Origin: JBQTKD01 sp052389435 | GTDB taxonomy: Bacteria > Actinomycetota > Actinomycetes > Sporichthyales > Sporichthyaceae | Direction of reading: 5' to 3' | Assembly: GCA_052389435.1 (NCBI GenBank) | Contig: JBQTIB010000109.1 | Coordinates: 10,644-74,643, forward strand | Length of the DNA stretch: 64,000 nt | Shown: one piece after another, positions 56,299 through 64,000 of the stretch | Layout of the letters: each line of letters opens with the position of its first letter | Position numbering within the stretch: position 1 is the stretch's first letter | Notes under the pieces: model-generated | What the model saw: the letters and a program-made list of their open reading frames with translations, nothing else | Database searches by the model: none | Told to the model about the DNA's origin: nothing | Position numbers and translations under genes: made by a program

Positions 56299-57528
56299 GT
56301 GCACCGTCTCGTCCTGCCGTCCGTGTTCGCAGCGGGCCTGCTCCTCGCCGGTGGCCTCCTCGCTCTCCAGAGCACCGGCGCCGACGCCGGCGCCCAGAAG
56401 GCTGCGCAGCCGCCCGCCTCCGGGCCCCAGTCCGTACCCGCCAAGCTCTCGCTTGGATCGGCAGAGCTGCCCGAGAAGCGCACCGTCACCGAGGTGGCGC
56501 CGGGCATCGTGCTCACCACCATCGAGCGTGGCATTCACGTCGAGGGAAAGCCCGAGTCCGGCCCGTGGGTCGTGCGCACCCTCACCATCGACCCGAAGGT
56601 CGCCAGGGGATCGCTCGACGTCGCGCGTTCGGCGGACCTCGGCCTGGTGAGCAAGACCAGCGCTCTGCTCGAGGGCGTCGGCGCCTTCGCCGGGATCAGC
56701 GGCGGGTTCTTCTCTCCGGACACCGACCGCAAGGGCGACCCGATGGGGCTCGCCATCTCCCGCGGCCGAGTGGTCAGCGAGCCGACCGGCCTGGGCACCG
56801 AGGTGAGCCTGCTCGTCGACTCCGCCAAGAACACGATGAAGGTCGCCCGTCTGCGCTGGTCGGCTACCGCGCGCAACGCCGACACCGGCAGGACGCTGCA
56901 GATCCAGCGCGTCAACGTCGCTCCTTCGGCCGGCCCGAGCGAACTGTCGGTCATCACGCCCGAGTACGGAAACAGGACGCCGAGCGGCTCGGTCACCGAG
57001 GTTCTACTGGACTCCAAGGGCTGCGTTCTCGGCACCTCGGAGGTCGGTGGCACCGCGCTGGCCGCCGGCCAGTCGGCGCTGCAGGCCACCGGCGTCCAGG
57101 GCGAGGCCCTGCGCGAGCTGGCGAGCAGCGGCTGCCTCGCGATCGAGCACAAGGTCGCCAACGGCACCAAGCCGGTCAAGCTCACCGAGTCGGTCTCGGC
57201 GATGACCGGCCGCGTGTGGCTCCTGAACGACGGCAGGATCGGCCCGCCCGAGCGCGATCTCACCCTGTGGAAGCGCCACCCGCGCTCCGTCGCCGGGTAC
57301 ACCTGGGACGGCAAGCTCGTGCTCATGACGATCGACGGCCGCCTCGCCACCAGCGTCGGCACCACGATGGTCGAGACCGCGAAGGTCGCCCAGGACCTGG
57401 GCCTGCGCGACGCGGTGAACCTCGACGGCGGCCGCTCGGCCACCATGTCCGTCGACGGCAGGGTCGTCGGCGGCTTCGCCAGGGAGCGCGCCGTTTCCGA
57501 CGCGCTCGTGTGGGTTCCGAAGGTCTAG
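56299..57528 (+). CDS. Secreted phosphodiester glycosidase family (NAGPA-like) protein, copy 2
   Basis: A 409-residue paralogue of the preceding protein. Signal peptide VLPSVFAAGLLLAGGLLAL, then AGISGGFFSPDTDRKGDPMGLA, MTGRVWLLNDG, TWDGKLVLMTIDGR and NLDGGRSATM. The last motif has Arg where copy 1 and most family members have Gly (NLDGGGS), so activity may differ. GTG 56299 has AGGA six bases upstream. Same operon as copy 1; its end overlaps the convergent thioredoxin gene by four bases. Confidence 0.86.
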   Translation: MHRLVLPSVFAAGLLLAGGLLALQSTGADAGAQKAAQPPASGPQSVPAKLSLGSAELPEKRTVTEVAPGIVLTTIERGIHVEGKPESGPWVVRTLTIDPKVARGSLDVARSADLGLVSKTSALLEGVGAFAGISGGFFSPDTDRKGDPMGLAISRGRVVSEPTGLGTEVSLLVDSAKNTMKVARLRWSATARNADTGRTLQIQRVNVAPSAGPSELSVITPEYGNRTPSGSVTEVLLDSKGCVLGTSEVGGTALAAGQSALQATGVQGEALRELASSGCLAIEHKVANGTKPVKLTESVSAMTGRVWLLNDGRIGPPERDLTLWKRHPRSVAGYTWDGKLVLMTIDGRLATSVGTTMVETAKVAQDLGLRDAVNLDGGRSATMSVDGRVVGGFARERAVSDALVWVPKV

Positions 57529-58547
57529 AAGAGCGCTCCGGCCAAGGCTCGGCGGGCCGCGGCAACCCGGGGGTCGTTGGGGCCGGCGACCAGGAACAGG
57601 CCGAGCAGGTGCTCGCGCGCCGCGTCGCGGTCCGCTCCACCGGTGATGCGGACGGTTTCCACGAGGCGCTTGAAGCCCTCCTCGACCGCGCCGCCGGCGA
57701 TGTCGAGGTCCGCGGCCAGGCACTGGGCGGCGACGTCGGTGGCGTTCTGCGCCGCCTGACGCACCGTCACCGGATCGGCGCCGTAGACCCGGCGCAGCAT
57801 CGCCACGCGGGCCAGCCCCTGCTCGGCCTCCGGGTCCCCGGGCTGGCGCTCGAGCGCCTCGCGGTAGGCGGCCTCGGCACCGTCGAGGTCGCCGTTGGCC
57901 AGGGCCTGCAGCGCCTCGGGGTAGCGCAGCGCCGGACCGCCACCGTCCTCGTCCTCCCCGTCGGCGGCGACCTCCCGCGGCGCCACCCGTCCGGAGATGC
58001 CGTTCATCGTCGCGACCTTGAGGACCTCGTCGATCACCTTGCGGACCTGGTCGGCCGGCAGGGCACCCTGGAACAGCGGCATCGGCTGCTGCGCCACCAC
58101 CGCCCACACCGTGGGCAGCGACTGGATCTGGAGCATCTGGGCCAGCCGCTGGTTCGCGTCGACGTCGATCTTGGCCAGCACGAACCGGCCGCCGTACTCG
58201 GCGGCGAGGTCCTCCAGGACCGGCGAGAGCTGCTTGCACGGCTCGCACCAGTCGGCCCAGAAGTCGACGATCACCGGGACCTGCATCGAGGTGGCGATCA
58301 CGTCGGCTTCGAACGTGGGCTCGGTGACGTCGACGACGAAGGGGTTGGTGCTGCTCGGCTTCGGCGGCGACGCGGCCGGAGCGCGGTGCTCCGGCTTCAC
58401 GCCGAACGCGTTGCCGGCGGGGGCCTGGGCCGCGGGCGGCCGCGCCCCCGGCGGCGGGGAGGCCGGACGGTTGGGACGAGCCTTCAACCCGGATAGGTCG
58501 ATGGCGCCGTGGGTAGGGATTCGAGGACCCGGGGGCTGCTGCGGCAT
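57525..58547 (-). CDS. Thioredoxin-TPR protein (CnoX/YbbN-like)
   Basis: A 340-residue protein: a Pro/Ala-rich disordered N-terminus to about residue 65, then a thioredoxin domain with active site WCEPC (Cys101, Cys104) and cis-Pro region SLPTVW. A helical C-terminal part follows with TPR-like units (YPEALQALANGDLDGAEAAYREAL, in part). CnoX-type proteins act as holdases and redox chaperones in the cytoplasm. Divergent from the ABM-like gene, with a 126-base intergenic region. Confidence 0.9.
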   Translation of the reverse strand: MPQQPPGPRIPTHGAIDLSGLKARPNRPASPPPGARPPAAQAPAGNAFGVKPEHRAPAASPPKPSSTNPFVVDVTEPTFEADVIATSMQVPVIVDFWADWCEPCKQLSPVLEDLAAEYGGRFVLAKIDVDANQRLAQMLQIQSLPTVWAVVAQQPMPLFQGALPADQVRKVIDEVLKVATMNGISGRVAPREVAADGEDEDGGGPALRYPEALQALANGDLDGAEAAYREALERQPGDPEAEQGLARVAMLRRVYGADPVTVRQAAQNATDVAAQCLAADLDIAGGAVEEGFKRLVETVRITGGADRDAAREHLLGLFLVAGPNDPRVAAARRALAGALF

Positions 58548-58673
58548 AGACCCATCCTGCCAAGGAGCACCCCCGTTCGCTCAACCGGTGGGCCCGGCTA
58601 GGTTTTGCTGTGACGCCGGTCACTCGGTCGCAAGCGTGGCGGCCGATCGACCCAGAAACTCAGGAGGGATTGC

Positions 58674-59351
58674 ATGGCCGAGACGTGGCTTCGCATCGTG
58701 ACCTACCGCGCGGACGCCGGAGGCAAGGACGGCCGCGAGTACCTGGAACAGAGCCTTCAGGACACGATCCGCATGCTCGAGAGCAAGGACGGCTTTCGCG
58801 GCGGGCACTGGGGACACGACGCGGACGGCGACATCATGGCCGCCGTCACCAACTGGGAGGACCTCGAGTCGATCGAGGCCGTCTCGGCGGAGTTGGCGGC
58901 TCTGCACAAGGAACGCGCCAAGCACGGCCTGAGCGTGCACTCCTCGGTCAACCTGAAGCTGATCACGACCCCGACGGCGTGGGCGGCCAGCGACTGGGAG
59001 TCGATCACGAGCCGCAAGGCGTCGAACTGGATGCGCGTGTACACCTACGAGCCCAAGAGCGGCAAGGGCGACTCGGTGGAGCACCTGCGGGAGTCGGCGC
59101 AGGACGTCATCAAGGTCCTCAAGGGCGCCAAGGGCTTCCGCCTCGGGTACTGGGGCCAGGACCCGAGCACGAAGACCGCCGCGGCGATCACCTACTGGGA
59201 CAGCCTCGAGAACATCAGGGCCGCGGGCCCGGAGCTCGACCGCCTCAAGGAGTTGCGTCAGTCCGCGGGCATCGCCGCGGGCAGCGTGGTGAACCTCGAA
59301 CTGCTGCACACGCAGATCCCCCCGGGCGGCGCGGCCCGCGGCTGGCTCTAG
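58674..59351 (+). CDS. Tandem ABM-like (dimeric alpha-beta barrel) protein
   Basis: A 225-residue protein built of two similar ~100-residue halves. Half 1 has WLRIVTYRADAGGKDGREYLEQSLQDTIRMLESKDGFRGGHWG (in part) and AAVTNWEDLESIEA. Half 2 has WMRVYTYEPKSGKGDSVEHLRESAQDVIKVLKGAKGFRLGYWG (in part) and AAITYWDSLENIRA. This is the ferredoxin-like fold of antibiotic-biosynthesis-monooxygenase and stress-barrel proteins. No catalytic role can be assigned. ATG start after AGGAGGGA. Confidence 0.8.
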   Translation: MAETWLRIVTYRADAGGKDGREYLEQSLQDTIRMLESKDGFRGGHWGHDADGDIMAAVTNWEDLESIEAVSAELAALHKERAKHGLSVHSSVNLKLITTPTAWAASDWESITSRKASNWMRVYTYEPKSGKGDSVEHLRESAQDVIKVLKGAKGFRLGYWGQDPSTKTAAAITYWDSLENIRAAGPELDRLKELRQSAGIAAGSVVNLELLHTQIPPGGAARGWL

Positions 59352-59376
59352 CACGCCGCAGGGCGCCCCTCCGGGT

Positions 59377-59727
59377 TCAGGCCTGGGCGGGCGCCTTCTG
59401 CGTGCGCAGCCACCGCTCGACGAAGAACGGCGCGATCGGCGGGATGGCGGCCAGCGCGATCTTGGCCGTCCGGCCCGCGGACCACTGCAGCCGCTTGCCC
59501 ACGTCGAGCGTGGCGAGGATGTAGAGGACGAACAGGGCGCCGTGGATCGGGCCCATGACGGTGACGCCGGTCTCCCAGTCGTTGGTGCGCTTGAGCACCG
59601 ACATCGTCAGCAGCACGAGAAAGCTGACACCCTCGATCAACGAGATCATCCGCAGCCGCTCGATCGGATTCGACAGCACGTCCGGCTCCTCAATTCGTGG
59701 TGACGCCATGGTGCGTCCCACGCTCAT
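59377..59727 (-). CDS. DUF3817 membrane protein
   Basis: A 116-residue protein. After a 20-residue leader comes RLRMISLIEGVSFLVLLTMSVLKR, MGPIHGALFVLYILATL and a final helix region IALAAIPPIAPFFVERWL. This three-helix DUF3817 layout is widespread in actinobacteria; function unknown. The start is either GTG/ATG at 59727 or a downstream Met at residue 7. It is 18 bases from the SPFH gene stop and in the same direction. Confidence 0.85.
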   Translation of the reverse strand: MSVGRTMASPRIEEPDVLSNPIERLRMISLIEGVSFLVLLTMSVLKRTNDWETGVTVMGPIHGALFVLYILATLDVGKRLQWSAGRTAKIALAAIPPIAPFFVERWLRTQKAPAQA

Positions 59728-59745
59728 CTTGAGGTGTGATCGCCG

Positions 59746-60648
59746 CTACAGATCCTTCGGGTCCCCCGGTGTGTTCTCACGCACAAGGCCGCTGAGGCGG
59801 TCGAGGGCCTTGCCGAGGTCGCTCGGCACGATCCAGACCTTGTTCGCATCGCCCTTCGCGAGCTGCGGCAGCATCTGCAGGTACTGGTAGGACAGGAGCT
59901 TTTCGTCGGCGTCGCCGGCGTGGATCGCGTCGAACACGGTCTTGATCGCCTTGGCCTCGCCCTCGGCCCGGAGCGCCGCGGCCTGCGACTCGCCCTCGGC
60001 CCGCAGGATGTTCGCAGCGCGCTCGCCCTCGGCCGTGAGGATCTGCGAGGCCTTGAAGCCCTCGGCCTGCAGGATCGAGGCGCGCTTGTCGCGCTCGGCG
60101 CGCATCTGCTGCTCCATGGCGCCCTGGATGGAGATCGGCGGGTCGATGGACTTGAGTTCGACCCGGTTGACGCGCAGGCCCCAGCGGCCGGTGGCCTCGT
60201 CGAGTACGCCGCGCAGCGCGGCATTGATGGTCTCGCGGGAGGTCAGCGCCTGTTCCAGGGTGATGCCGCCGACGACGTTGCGCAGCGTGGTGACCGTCAA
60301 CTGCTCCACGCCCTGGATGTAGTCGGCGATCTCGTAGGTCGCGGCCTTGGGGTCGGTGACCTGGAAGTAGATGACGGTGTCGATGGACACGACGAGGTTG
60401 TCCTGGGTGATCACCGGCTGCGGCGGGAACGAGACGACCTGTTCGCGCAGGTCGATCAGCGGACGCAGGCGATCGATGAACGGGACGAGCAGCGTCAGGC
60501 CCGCGTTGAGCGTGCGGGAGTACCGGCCGAGCCGCTCGACGACGCCTGCGCGCGCCTGCGGCACGATCCGCACCGAGCGCGACAGGACGAGCAGCACGAA
60601 CAGCACTCCGACGCCGATCGCGATCAGACCGGCCGCGTTCTCCGCCAC
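59746..60648 (-). CDS. SPFH/band-7 (stomatin-like) membrane protein
   Basis: A 300-residue protein with an N-terminal membrane helix (LIAIGVGVLFVLLVLSRSV). The SPFH domain begins IVPQARAGVVERLGRYSRTLNAGL and includes VVSIDTVIYFQVTDPKAA and LRNVVGGITLEQALTSRE. A long helical, Ala/Glu-rich coiled coil follows (RASILQAEGFKASQILTAEGE). Such proteins form flotillin-like assemblies and pair with NfeD proteins, as here: the NfeD gene ends 30 bases upstream. Confidence 0.95.
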   Translation of the reverse strand: MAENAAGLIAIGVGVLFVLLVLSRSVRIVPQARAGVVERLGRYSRTLNAGLTLLVPFIDRLRPLIDLREQVVSFPPQPVITQDNLVVSIDTVIYFQVTDPKAATYEIADYIQGVEQLTVTTLRNVVGGITLEQALTSRETINAALRGVLDEATGRWGLRVNRVELKSIDPPISIQGAMEQQMRAERDKRASILQAEGFKASQILTAEGERAANILRAEGESQAAALRAEGEAKAIKTVFDAIHAGDADEKLLSYQYLQMLPQLAKGDANKVWIVPSDLGKALDRLSGLVRENTPGDPKDL

Positions 60649-60678
60649 GTGCGCTCCCTCGAATTGCCTGACACTCCG

Positions 60679-61101
60679 TCAGCCGACCAGTGCGGTGGCT
60701 CCGTCGATCTTGAGCACCTGGATCTCCTGTCCAACTTCGAAGGTGCTCGTGCCGTCCATGGCCCGGGCCGACCAGACTTCGCCGGCGAGCTTGACCTGGC
60801 CCCCGTGGGCGTCGACCTGTGCCAGCACGACGGCCTCGCGTCCGACGAGCGCGGCGGTCCCCGTGCGCAACTCCGGGGTACTTCGAAGGTGGCGCATCGC
60901 GATGGGCCGCAGCAGGACCAGTCCGGCCACCGACGCCACCAGGCCCGCGGCGACCTGAACCGGCACGCCGGGGCCCACCACCGCGACGCCGGCGGCGAGC
61001 AGTGCGCCGCCGGCGAGCATCGCGAAGATCAGGTCGAGGGTGAAGATCTCGACCACGGCGAAGGCCGCGACCACGATCAGCCACCAGGCCCAGGCCTGCA
61101 T
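60679..61101 (-). CDS. NfeD family protein
   Basis: A 140-residue protein with two to three membrane helices (AWWLIVVAAFAVVEIFTLDLIFAMLAGGAL, in part, and VAAGLVASVAGLVLL). A C-terminal OB-fold domain follows: TAALVGREAVVLAQVDAHGGQVKLAGEVWSAR (in part). NfeD proteins partner with SPFH/stomatin proteins in membrane-domain organisation. Typical length for the short NfeD1b type. Confidence 0.93.
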   Translation of the reverse strand: MQAWAWWLIVVAAFAVVEIFTLDLIFAMLAGGALLAAGVAVVGPGVPVQVAAGLVASVAGLVLLRPIAMRHLRSTPELRTGTAALVGREAVVLAQVDAHGGQVKLAGEVWSARAMDGTSTFEVGQEIQVLKIDGATALVG

Positions 61102-61178
61102 CTAGCGTCCCGCGGTGGGTCGAATCTGGCCCATGGGCGCACTCTACGGCCGAAGACGGCCACGGTGGGCGAACTGGA

Positions 61179-62111
61179 TCAGAGCAGTTCGCGCAGCACG
61201 CCGAGCGCGGCACCGTAGGGGTCCGTTTGTCCGGACTCCACCGCTGCGAGGACTTCGGGCGCGACGGCGCCGCGTTCCAGGCGTGTTGCGACCTCCGCCA
61301 ACACGTGGGCCCCGATCTCGGCGCGGATCCGGGCCACACGGCGACGGCGGAGCAGGCCGCCGGAATCCAGATGCCGTCGGTGGTCCTCGACGGCGTCGAG
61401 GACGGCGGCGATCCCGGTGCCTTCGGTGGCGACGGTGGCCACGACCGGGGGCCGCCAGCCGTCCCGGACGGGCGTGCCCTCGACCGTGCGGCGCAGATCG
61501 GACACCGCGGCCGCGGAGCCCGCCCGATCCGCCTTGTTCACCACCAGAACGTCCGCGATCTCGAGGATTCCGGCCTTGGCGGCCTGGATCGCATCGCCCA
61601 TGCCCGGTGCGAGCAGGACGACGGCGGTGTCGGCGGCGGCGGCGACGTCGATCTCGGACTGGCCGACGCCGACGGTTTCGAGCAGCACCGTCTCGAAGCC
61701 GACGGCGTCGAGTACGCGCACGGCGTGCGGTACTGCGCGCGCGAGGCCGCCGAGGCGCCCGCGCGCGGCCAGCGACCGGATGTACACCCCTGAATCGGTG
61801 GCGTGCTCGTTCATCCGGATGCGGTCCCCGAGCAGGGCGCCGCCGGAGAACGGCGAGGTCGGGTCCACCGCGAGGACGCCGACGCGCCTGCCTTGTCGGC
61901 GCAGTTCGGCGACCAGTGCCGCAGTGGTGGTGGACTTCCCCACGCCCGGGGCGCCGGTGAGACCGACCACCCAGGCGTTGCCCCCTGCGGGCAGCGGCGG
62001 CACTGCCGAGAGATCCTCGCCCTCGACGAGCGAGATCAACCGACCGATCGCGCGCTGGTCGCCGGAACGGGCGTTCGCCAACAGTTCGGCGACGTTCTGA
62101 CTGCGGGTCAG
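61179..62111 (-). CDS. meaB: Methylmalonyl-CoA mutase-associated GTPase MeaB (apparent CTG start)
   Basis: A ~310-residue G3E GTPase that protects and reloads adenosylcobalamin-dependent mutases. The P-loop is [14 protein letters not shown], with [35 protein letters not shown] and the base-specificity motif VVNKADRAG. The thiolase stop overlaps here. No ATG, GTG or TTG lies at the expected N-terminus. CTG 62111, overlapping that TGA as CTGA, gives [21 protein letters not shown], the usual length. TTG 62081 is the fallback and would trim ten residues. Fits the ethylmalonyl-CoA/methylmalonyl set; no mutase gene is in the window. Confidence 0.9.
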   Translation of the reverse strand: MTRSQNVAELLANARSGDQRAIGRLISLVEGEDLSAVPPLPAGGNAWVVGLTGAPGVGKSTTTAALVAELRRQGRRVGVLAVDPTSPFSGGALLGDRIRMNEHATDSGVYIRSLAARGRLGGLARAVPHAVRVLDAVGFETVLLETVGVGQSEIDVAAAADTAVVLLAPGMGDAIQAAKAGILEIADVLVVNKADRAGSAAAVSDLRRTVEGTPVRDGWRPPVVATVATEGTGIAAVLDAVEDHRRHLDSGGLLRRRRVARIRAEIGAHVLAEVATRLERGAVAPEVLAAVESGQTDPYGAALGVLRELL

Positions 62112-63283
62112 GGGTTCACCCGGAGGATGAGGGCGTCGCCCTGGCCGCCGCCGCCGCACAGCGCCGCCGCTCCGACGCCGCCACCACGGCGGCCGAGTTC
62201 CAGGGCCAGAGTCAGAGCGAGACGGGCCCCGGACATGCCGATCGGGTGGCCGAGGGCGATGGCGCCGCCGTTGACGTTGACGATGTCGTCGGACACGCCG
62301 AGGGCCGCGGTGGAGGCGATGCCGACCGCGGCGAAGGCCTCGTTGATCTCGATGAGGTTCAGATCGCCGACGGACATGCCCTCCTTGCCAAGTGCAGCCT
62401 GGATCGCATTGGCGGGCTGGCACTGCAGCGAGGAGTCGGGGCCGGCGACGACGCCGTGCGCGCCGATCTCGGCGATCCACGACAGGCCCAGCGACTGCGC
62501 CTTTGCCTTGCTCATCACCACGAGGGCCGCGCCGCCGTCGGAGATCTGCGAGGCGGTGCCGGCGCTGATCGTTCCATCCCTGCCGAAGGCGGGCGGGAGC
62601 TTGCCGAGCGATTCGGCGGTGGTGTCCGGGCGGATGCCCTCGTCCTCGGCGAAGAGGATCGGCTCCCCGCGGCGCTGCGGGATCTCGATGGGGGCGATCT
62701 CCTCGGCGAAGATGCCGTTCTTGGCCGCAAGCGCGGCACGCTGGTGCGAACGTGCCGCGAAGGCGTCCTGCTCCTCGCGGGTCAGGTCGTTGTGATTCTC
62801 CGTCAGCCGGCCCATGGCGACGTCGGTGAAGGCGTCCCAGAGTCCGTCGTACTGCATCGCGTCGACCAGGGTGGTGTCGCCGTACTTGTAGCCCGCGCGC
62901 GACTTGGGCAGCAGGTGCGGAGCGTTGGTCATCGACTCCATGCCGCCGGCGACGATCGTGTCGAACTCGCCCGCTCGAATGAGCTGGTCGGCCATGGCGA
63001 TCGCGGTCAGGCCGGACAGGCACACCTTGTTGATCGTCAGGGCCGGGACGTCCATCGGAATCCCGCCGGCCACTGCGGCCTGACGGGCCGTGATCTGCCC
63101 GGCGCCGGCCTGCAGGACCTGGCCCATGATCGTGTACTGGACGTCCCTGCCCGCGACGCCGGCGCGGGCGAGCGCGGCCTCGATGGCCTTGCCGCCGAGC
63201 TGTGCGCCGCTGAAGCCCTGCAGGGAACCGAGCAGCCGCCCCATGGGCGTACGCGCCCCGGCGACGATCACGGACGTGGTCAT
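62108..63283 (-). CDS. Acetyl-CoA C-acetyltransferase (thiolase)
   Basis: A 391-residue thiolase condensing two acetyl-CoA to acetoacetyl-CoA, or the reverse. The acyl-accepting Cys88 is in [10 protein letters not shown], with [27 protein letters not shown] and the second catalytic cysteine in [10 protein letters not shown]. Biosynthetic PhaA-type and degradative forms cannot be told apart with certainty. Nearby ccr, mce and meaB favour the ethylmalonyl-CoA pathway. Divergent from mce. Confidence 0.95.
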   Translation of the reverse strand: MTTSVIVAGARTPMGRLLGSLQGFSGAQLGGKAIEAALARAGVAGRDVQYTIMGQVLQAGAGQITARQAAVAGGIPMDVPALTINKVCLSGLTAIAMADQLIRAGEFDTIVAGGMESMTNAPHLLPKSRAGYKYGDTTLVDAMQYDGLWDAFTDVAMGRLTENHNDLTREEQDAFAARSHQRAALAAKNGIFAEEIAPIEIPQRRGEPILFAEDEGIRPDTTAESLGKLPPAFGRDGTISAGTASQISDGGAALVVMSKAKAQSLGLSWIAEIGAHGVVAGPDSSLQCQPANAIQAALGKEGMSVGDLNLIEINEAFAAVGIASTAALGVSDDIVNVNGGAIALGHPIGMSGARLALTLALELGRRGGGVGAAALCGGGGQGDALILRVNP

Positions 63284-63397
63284 GTGGTCCTCCTGGTTGC
63301 CGACCGCCGGCGCACTCGCGAGCCGTCGCAGACGCTGTACGTGTCACGATAGCCGGCAGGAATCCGCCGATATTCCCTAGGACCCCGGGGGCCGAAG

Positions 63398-63820
63398 TTG
63401 ATCAACCGCATCGACCACGTCGGACTTGCCGTGCACGACCTCGACGCCGCGATCGCCTTCTACGAGCGCACTTTCGGCATGACGCTGGTGCACGAAGAGG
63501 TGAACGAGGAGCAGGGCGTCCGCGAGGCGATGATGGCCGTCGGGGACTCCGGCTCCTGCATCCAACTGCTCGCGCCGCTGCGCGAGGACTCCCCCATCGG
63601 CAAGTTCCTCGCGAAGAACGGCGAGGGCATCCAGCAGATGGCCTACAACGTCGACGACATCGACGCGATCAGCGCGCACCTGCGCGACGCGGGCGTTCGG
63701 CTGCTCTACGACGCCCCGAAGCGCGGCACCGCGAACTCGCGCATCAACTTCCTGCACCCCACGGACGCGGGCGGCGTGTTGATCGAGCTCGTCCAGTCTG
63801 CACCGGAGGGGCACCACTAG
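63398..63820 (+). CDS. mce: Methylmalonyl-CoA epimerase
   Basis: A 140-residue glyoxalase-fold enzyme interconverting (R)- and (S)-methylmalonyl-CoA. The N-terminus MINRIDHVGLAVHDLDAAIAFY carries the metal His7, with FGMTLVHEE, IQLLAP, KNGEGIQQMAYNVDDI (metal His equivalent region) and the C-terminal HPTDAGGVLIEL (metal Glu). TTG 63398 is the start. It lies 45 bases before ccr in the same direction and serves both the ethylmalonyl-CoA pathway and propionyl-CoA use. Confidence 0.95.
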   Translation: MINRIDHVGLAVHDLDAAIAFYERTFGMTLVHEEVNEEQGVREAMMAVGDSGSCIQLLAPLREDSPIGKFLAKNGEGIQQMAYNVDDIDAISAHLRDAGVRLLYDAPKRGTANSRINFLHPTDAGGVLIELVQSAPEGHH

Positions 63821-63830
63821 TTCGGGTAGT

Positions 63831-63848
63831 TACCCATCGGTAGCTAAC
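63831..63848 (+). promoter_or_regulatory. Operator upstream of ccr, matching the etfBA site
   Basis: TACCCATCGGTAGCTAAC. The first 12 bases form TACY-N4-RGTA. 14 of the 18 bases match the minus-strand site TACTGAGCGGTAGCTAAG in front of etfB. It ends 17 bases before the ccr GTG, suiting a repressor. Confidence 0.6.
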
Positions 63849-63865
63849 GCTGCTACGTTGCTCGC

Positions 63866-64000
63866 GTGCAGGAGATTCTCGAGGCGATTCTCGCCGACAC
63901 CGACGAAGCAGCCCGGGCACTCGGGGCAGCCCCCATCCCGAACACCTACCGTGCCGTCACCGTCCACAAGGACGAGACCACGATGTTCGCAGGAGTCGAA
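63866..64000 (+). CDS. ccr: Crotonyl-CoA carboxylase/reductase, N-terminal part (cut by window end)
   Basis: The first 45 residues, from GTG 63866: MQEILEAILADTDEAARALG, then PNTYRAVTVHKDETTMF. This is the characteristic N-terminus of actinobacterial Ccr, which converts crotonyl-CoA, CO2 and NADPH to ethylmalonyl-CoA, the committed step of the ethylmalonyl-CoA pathway. The catalytic domains lie beyond base 64000. The frame is open to the last base. Confidence 0.85.
   Translation, partial: MQEILEAILADTDEAARALGAAPIPNTYRAVTVHKDETTMFAGVE

Noticed and set aside
52528..57528. A 1666-residue open frame through glgB and both NAGPA-like genes
   Set aside because: Only its last 409 residues (from GTG 56299) are a real protein. 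The rest is an out-of-frame reading of glgB and NAGPA copy 1.
59356..59405. Imperfect hairpin around GGCGCC between the convergent ABM-like and DUF3817 genes
   Set aside because: It has bulges and overlaps the DUF3817 coding end, so it is not convincing as a terminator.

Overview
This window is high-GC DNA with actinobacterial gene content and gene order: GTG and TTG starts, GTGA/ATGA overlaps, the GlgE alpha-glucan pathway, the rsfS-nadD-proA neighbourhood, a DUF222/HNH (13E12-type) gene, an LPXTG wall protein and an ethylmalonyl-CoA set. It looks like the chromosome of a filamentous or spore-forming actinomycete. The genus cannot be fixed from sequence alone. No tRNA, rRNA or CRISPR array was seen.

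Layout. 0-3.2 kb: a hybrid PAS histidine kinase (5' end cut off) and a lone receiver protein. 3.2-7.6 kb (minus strand): housekeeping block proA, a 52-residue membrane protein, nadD, a LytR_C-type membrane protein, rsfS and a GpgP-like phosphatase. 7.6-10.3 kb: a secreted protein and an ABC exporter pair. 10.4-12.4 kb: a DUF222/HNH gene split by a frameshift. 12.5-15.2 kb: etfBA and an enoyl-CoA hydratase. 15.4-36 kb: a large Wzx/Wzy-type exopolysaccharide locus. 36-38.2 kb: glgX. 38.2-44 kb: a lipoprotein, a small membrane protein and a pseudokinase-STAND-WD40 giant. 44-54.8 kb: glgP facing away from a DUF3592 gene, then glgE-treS-mak-glgB ending at a strong terminator. 54.9-61.1 kb: two phosphodiester-glycosidase-like secreted proteins, a thioredoxin-TPR protein, an ABM-like tandem protein, DUF3817, SPFH and NfeD. 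61.2-64 kb: meaB, thiolase, methylmalonyl-CoA epimerase and the start of crotonyl-CoA carboxylase/reductase.

How the genes work together. The exopolysaccharide locus has two arms that converge on a decayed ISL3-family transposase near 22 kb. The plus arm carries the chain-length BY-kinase, GDP-fucose synthase, a glycosyltransferase, a methyltransferase and a flippase. The minus arm carries the initiating sugar transferase, a cupin mannose-phosphate isomerase-like protein, gmd, ugd, FkbM methyltransferases, a glycosyltransferase, an acyltransferase and a Wzy-like polymerase. Gmd plus Fcl make GDP-L-fucose and Ugd makes UDP-glucuronate, so the polymer is probably an acidic, fucose-containing, methylated and acylated glycan. 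A BY-kinase at one end and a low-molecular-weight tyrosine phosphatase at the other are a likely regulatory pair. TreS-Mak-GlgE-GlgB convert trehalose to branched alpha-glucan, and GlgX and GlgP break it down.

The strongest unusual signals are: (1) a shared TACYNNNNRGTA operator in front of etfBA and ccr; (2) GGGAC-N4-GTCC boxes in front of exopolysaccharide transcription units; (3) a wall-anchored protein with 28 consecutive aspartates directly before LPRTG; (4) a degenerate Ser/Thr kinase (HRS instead of HRD) fused to an nSTAND-type NTPase, a membrane helix and WD40-like repeats; (5) apparent ATT and CTG start codons in two genes.
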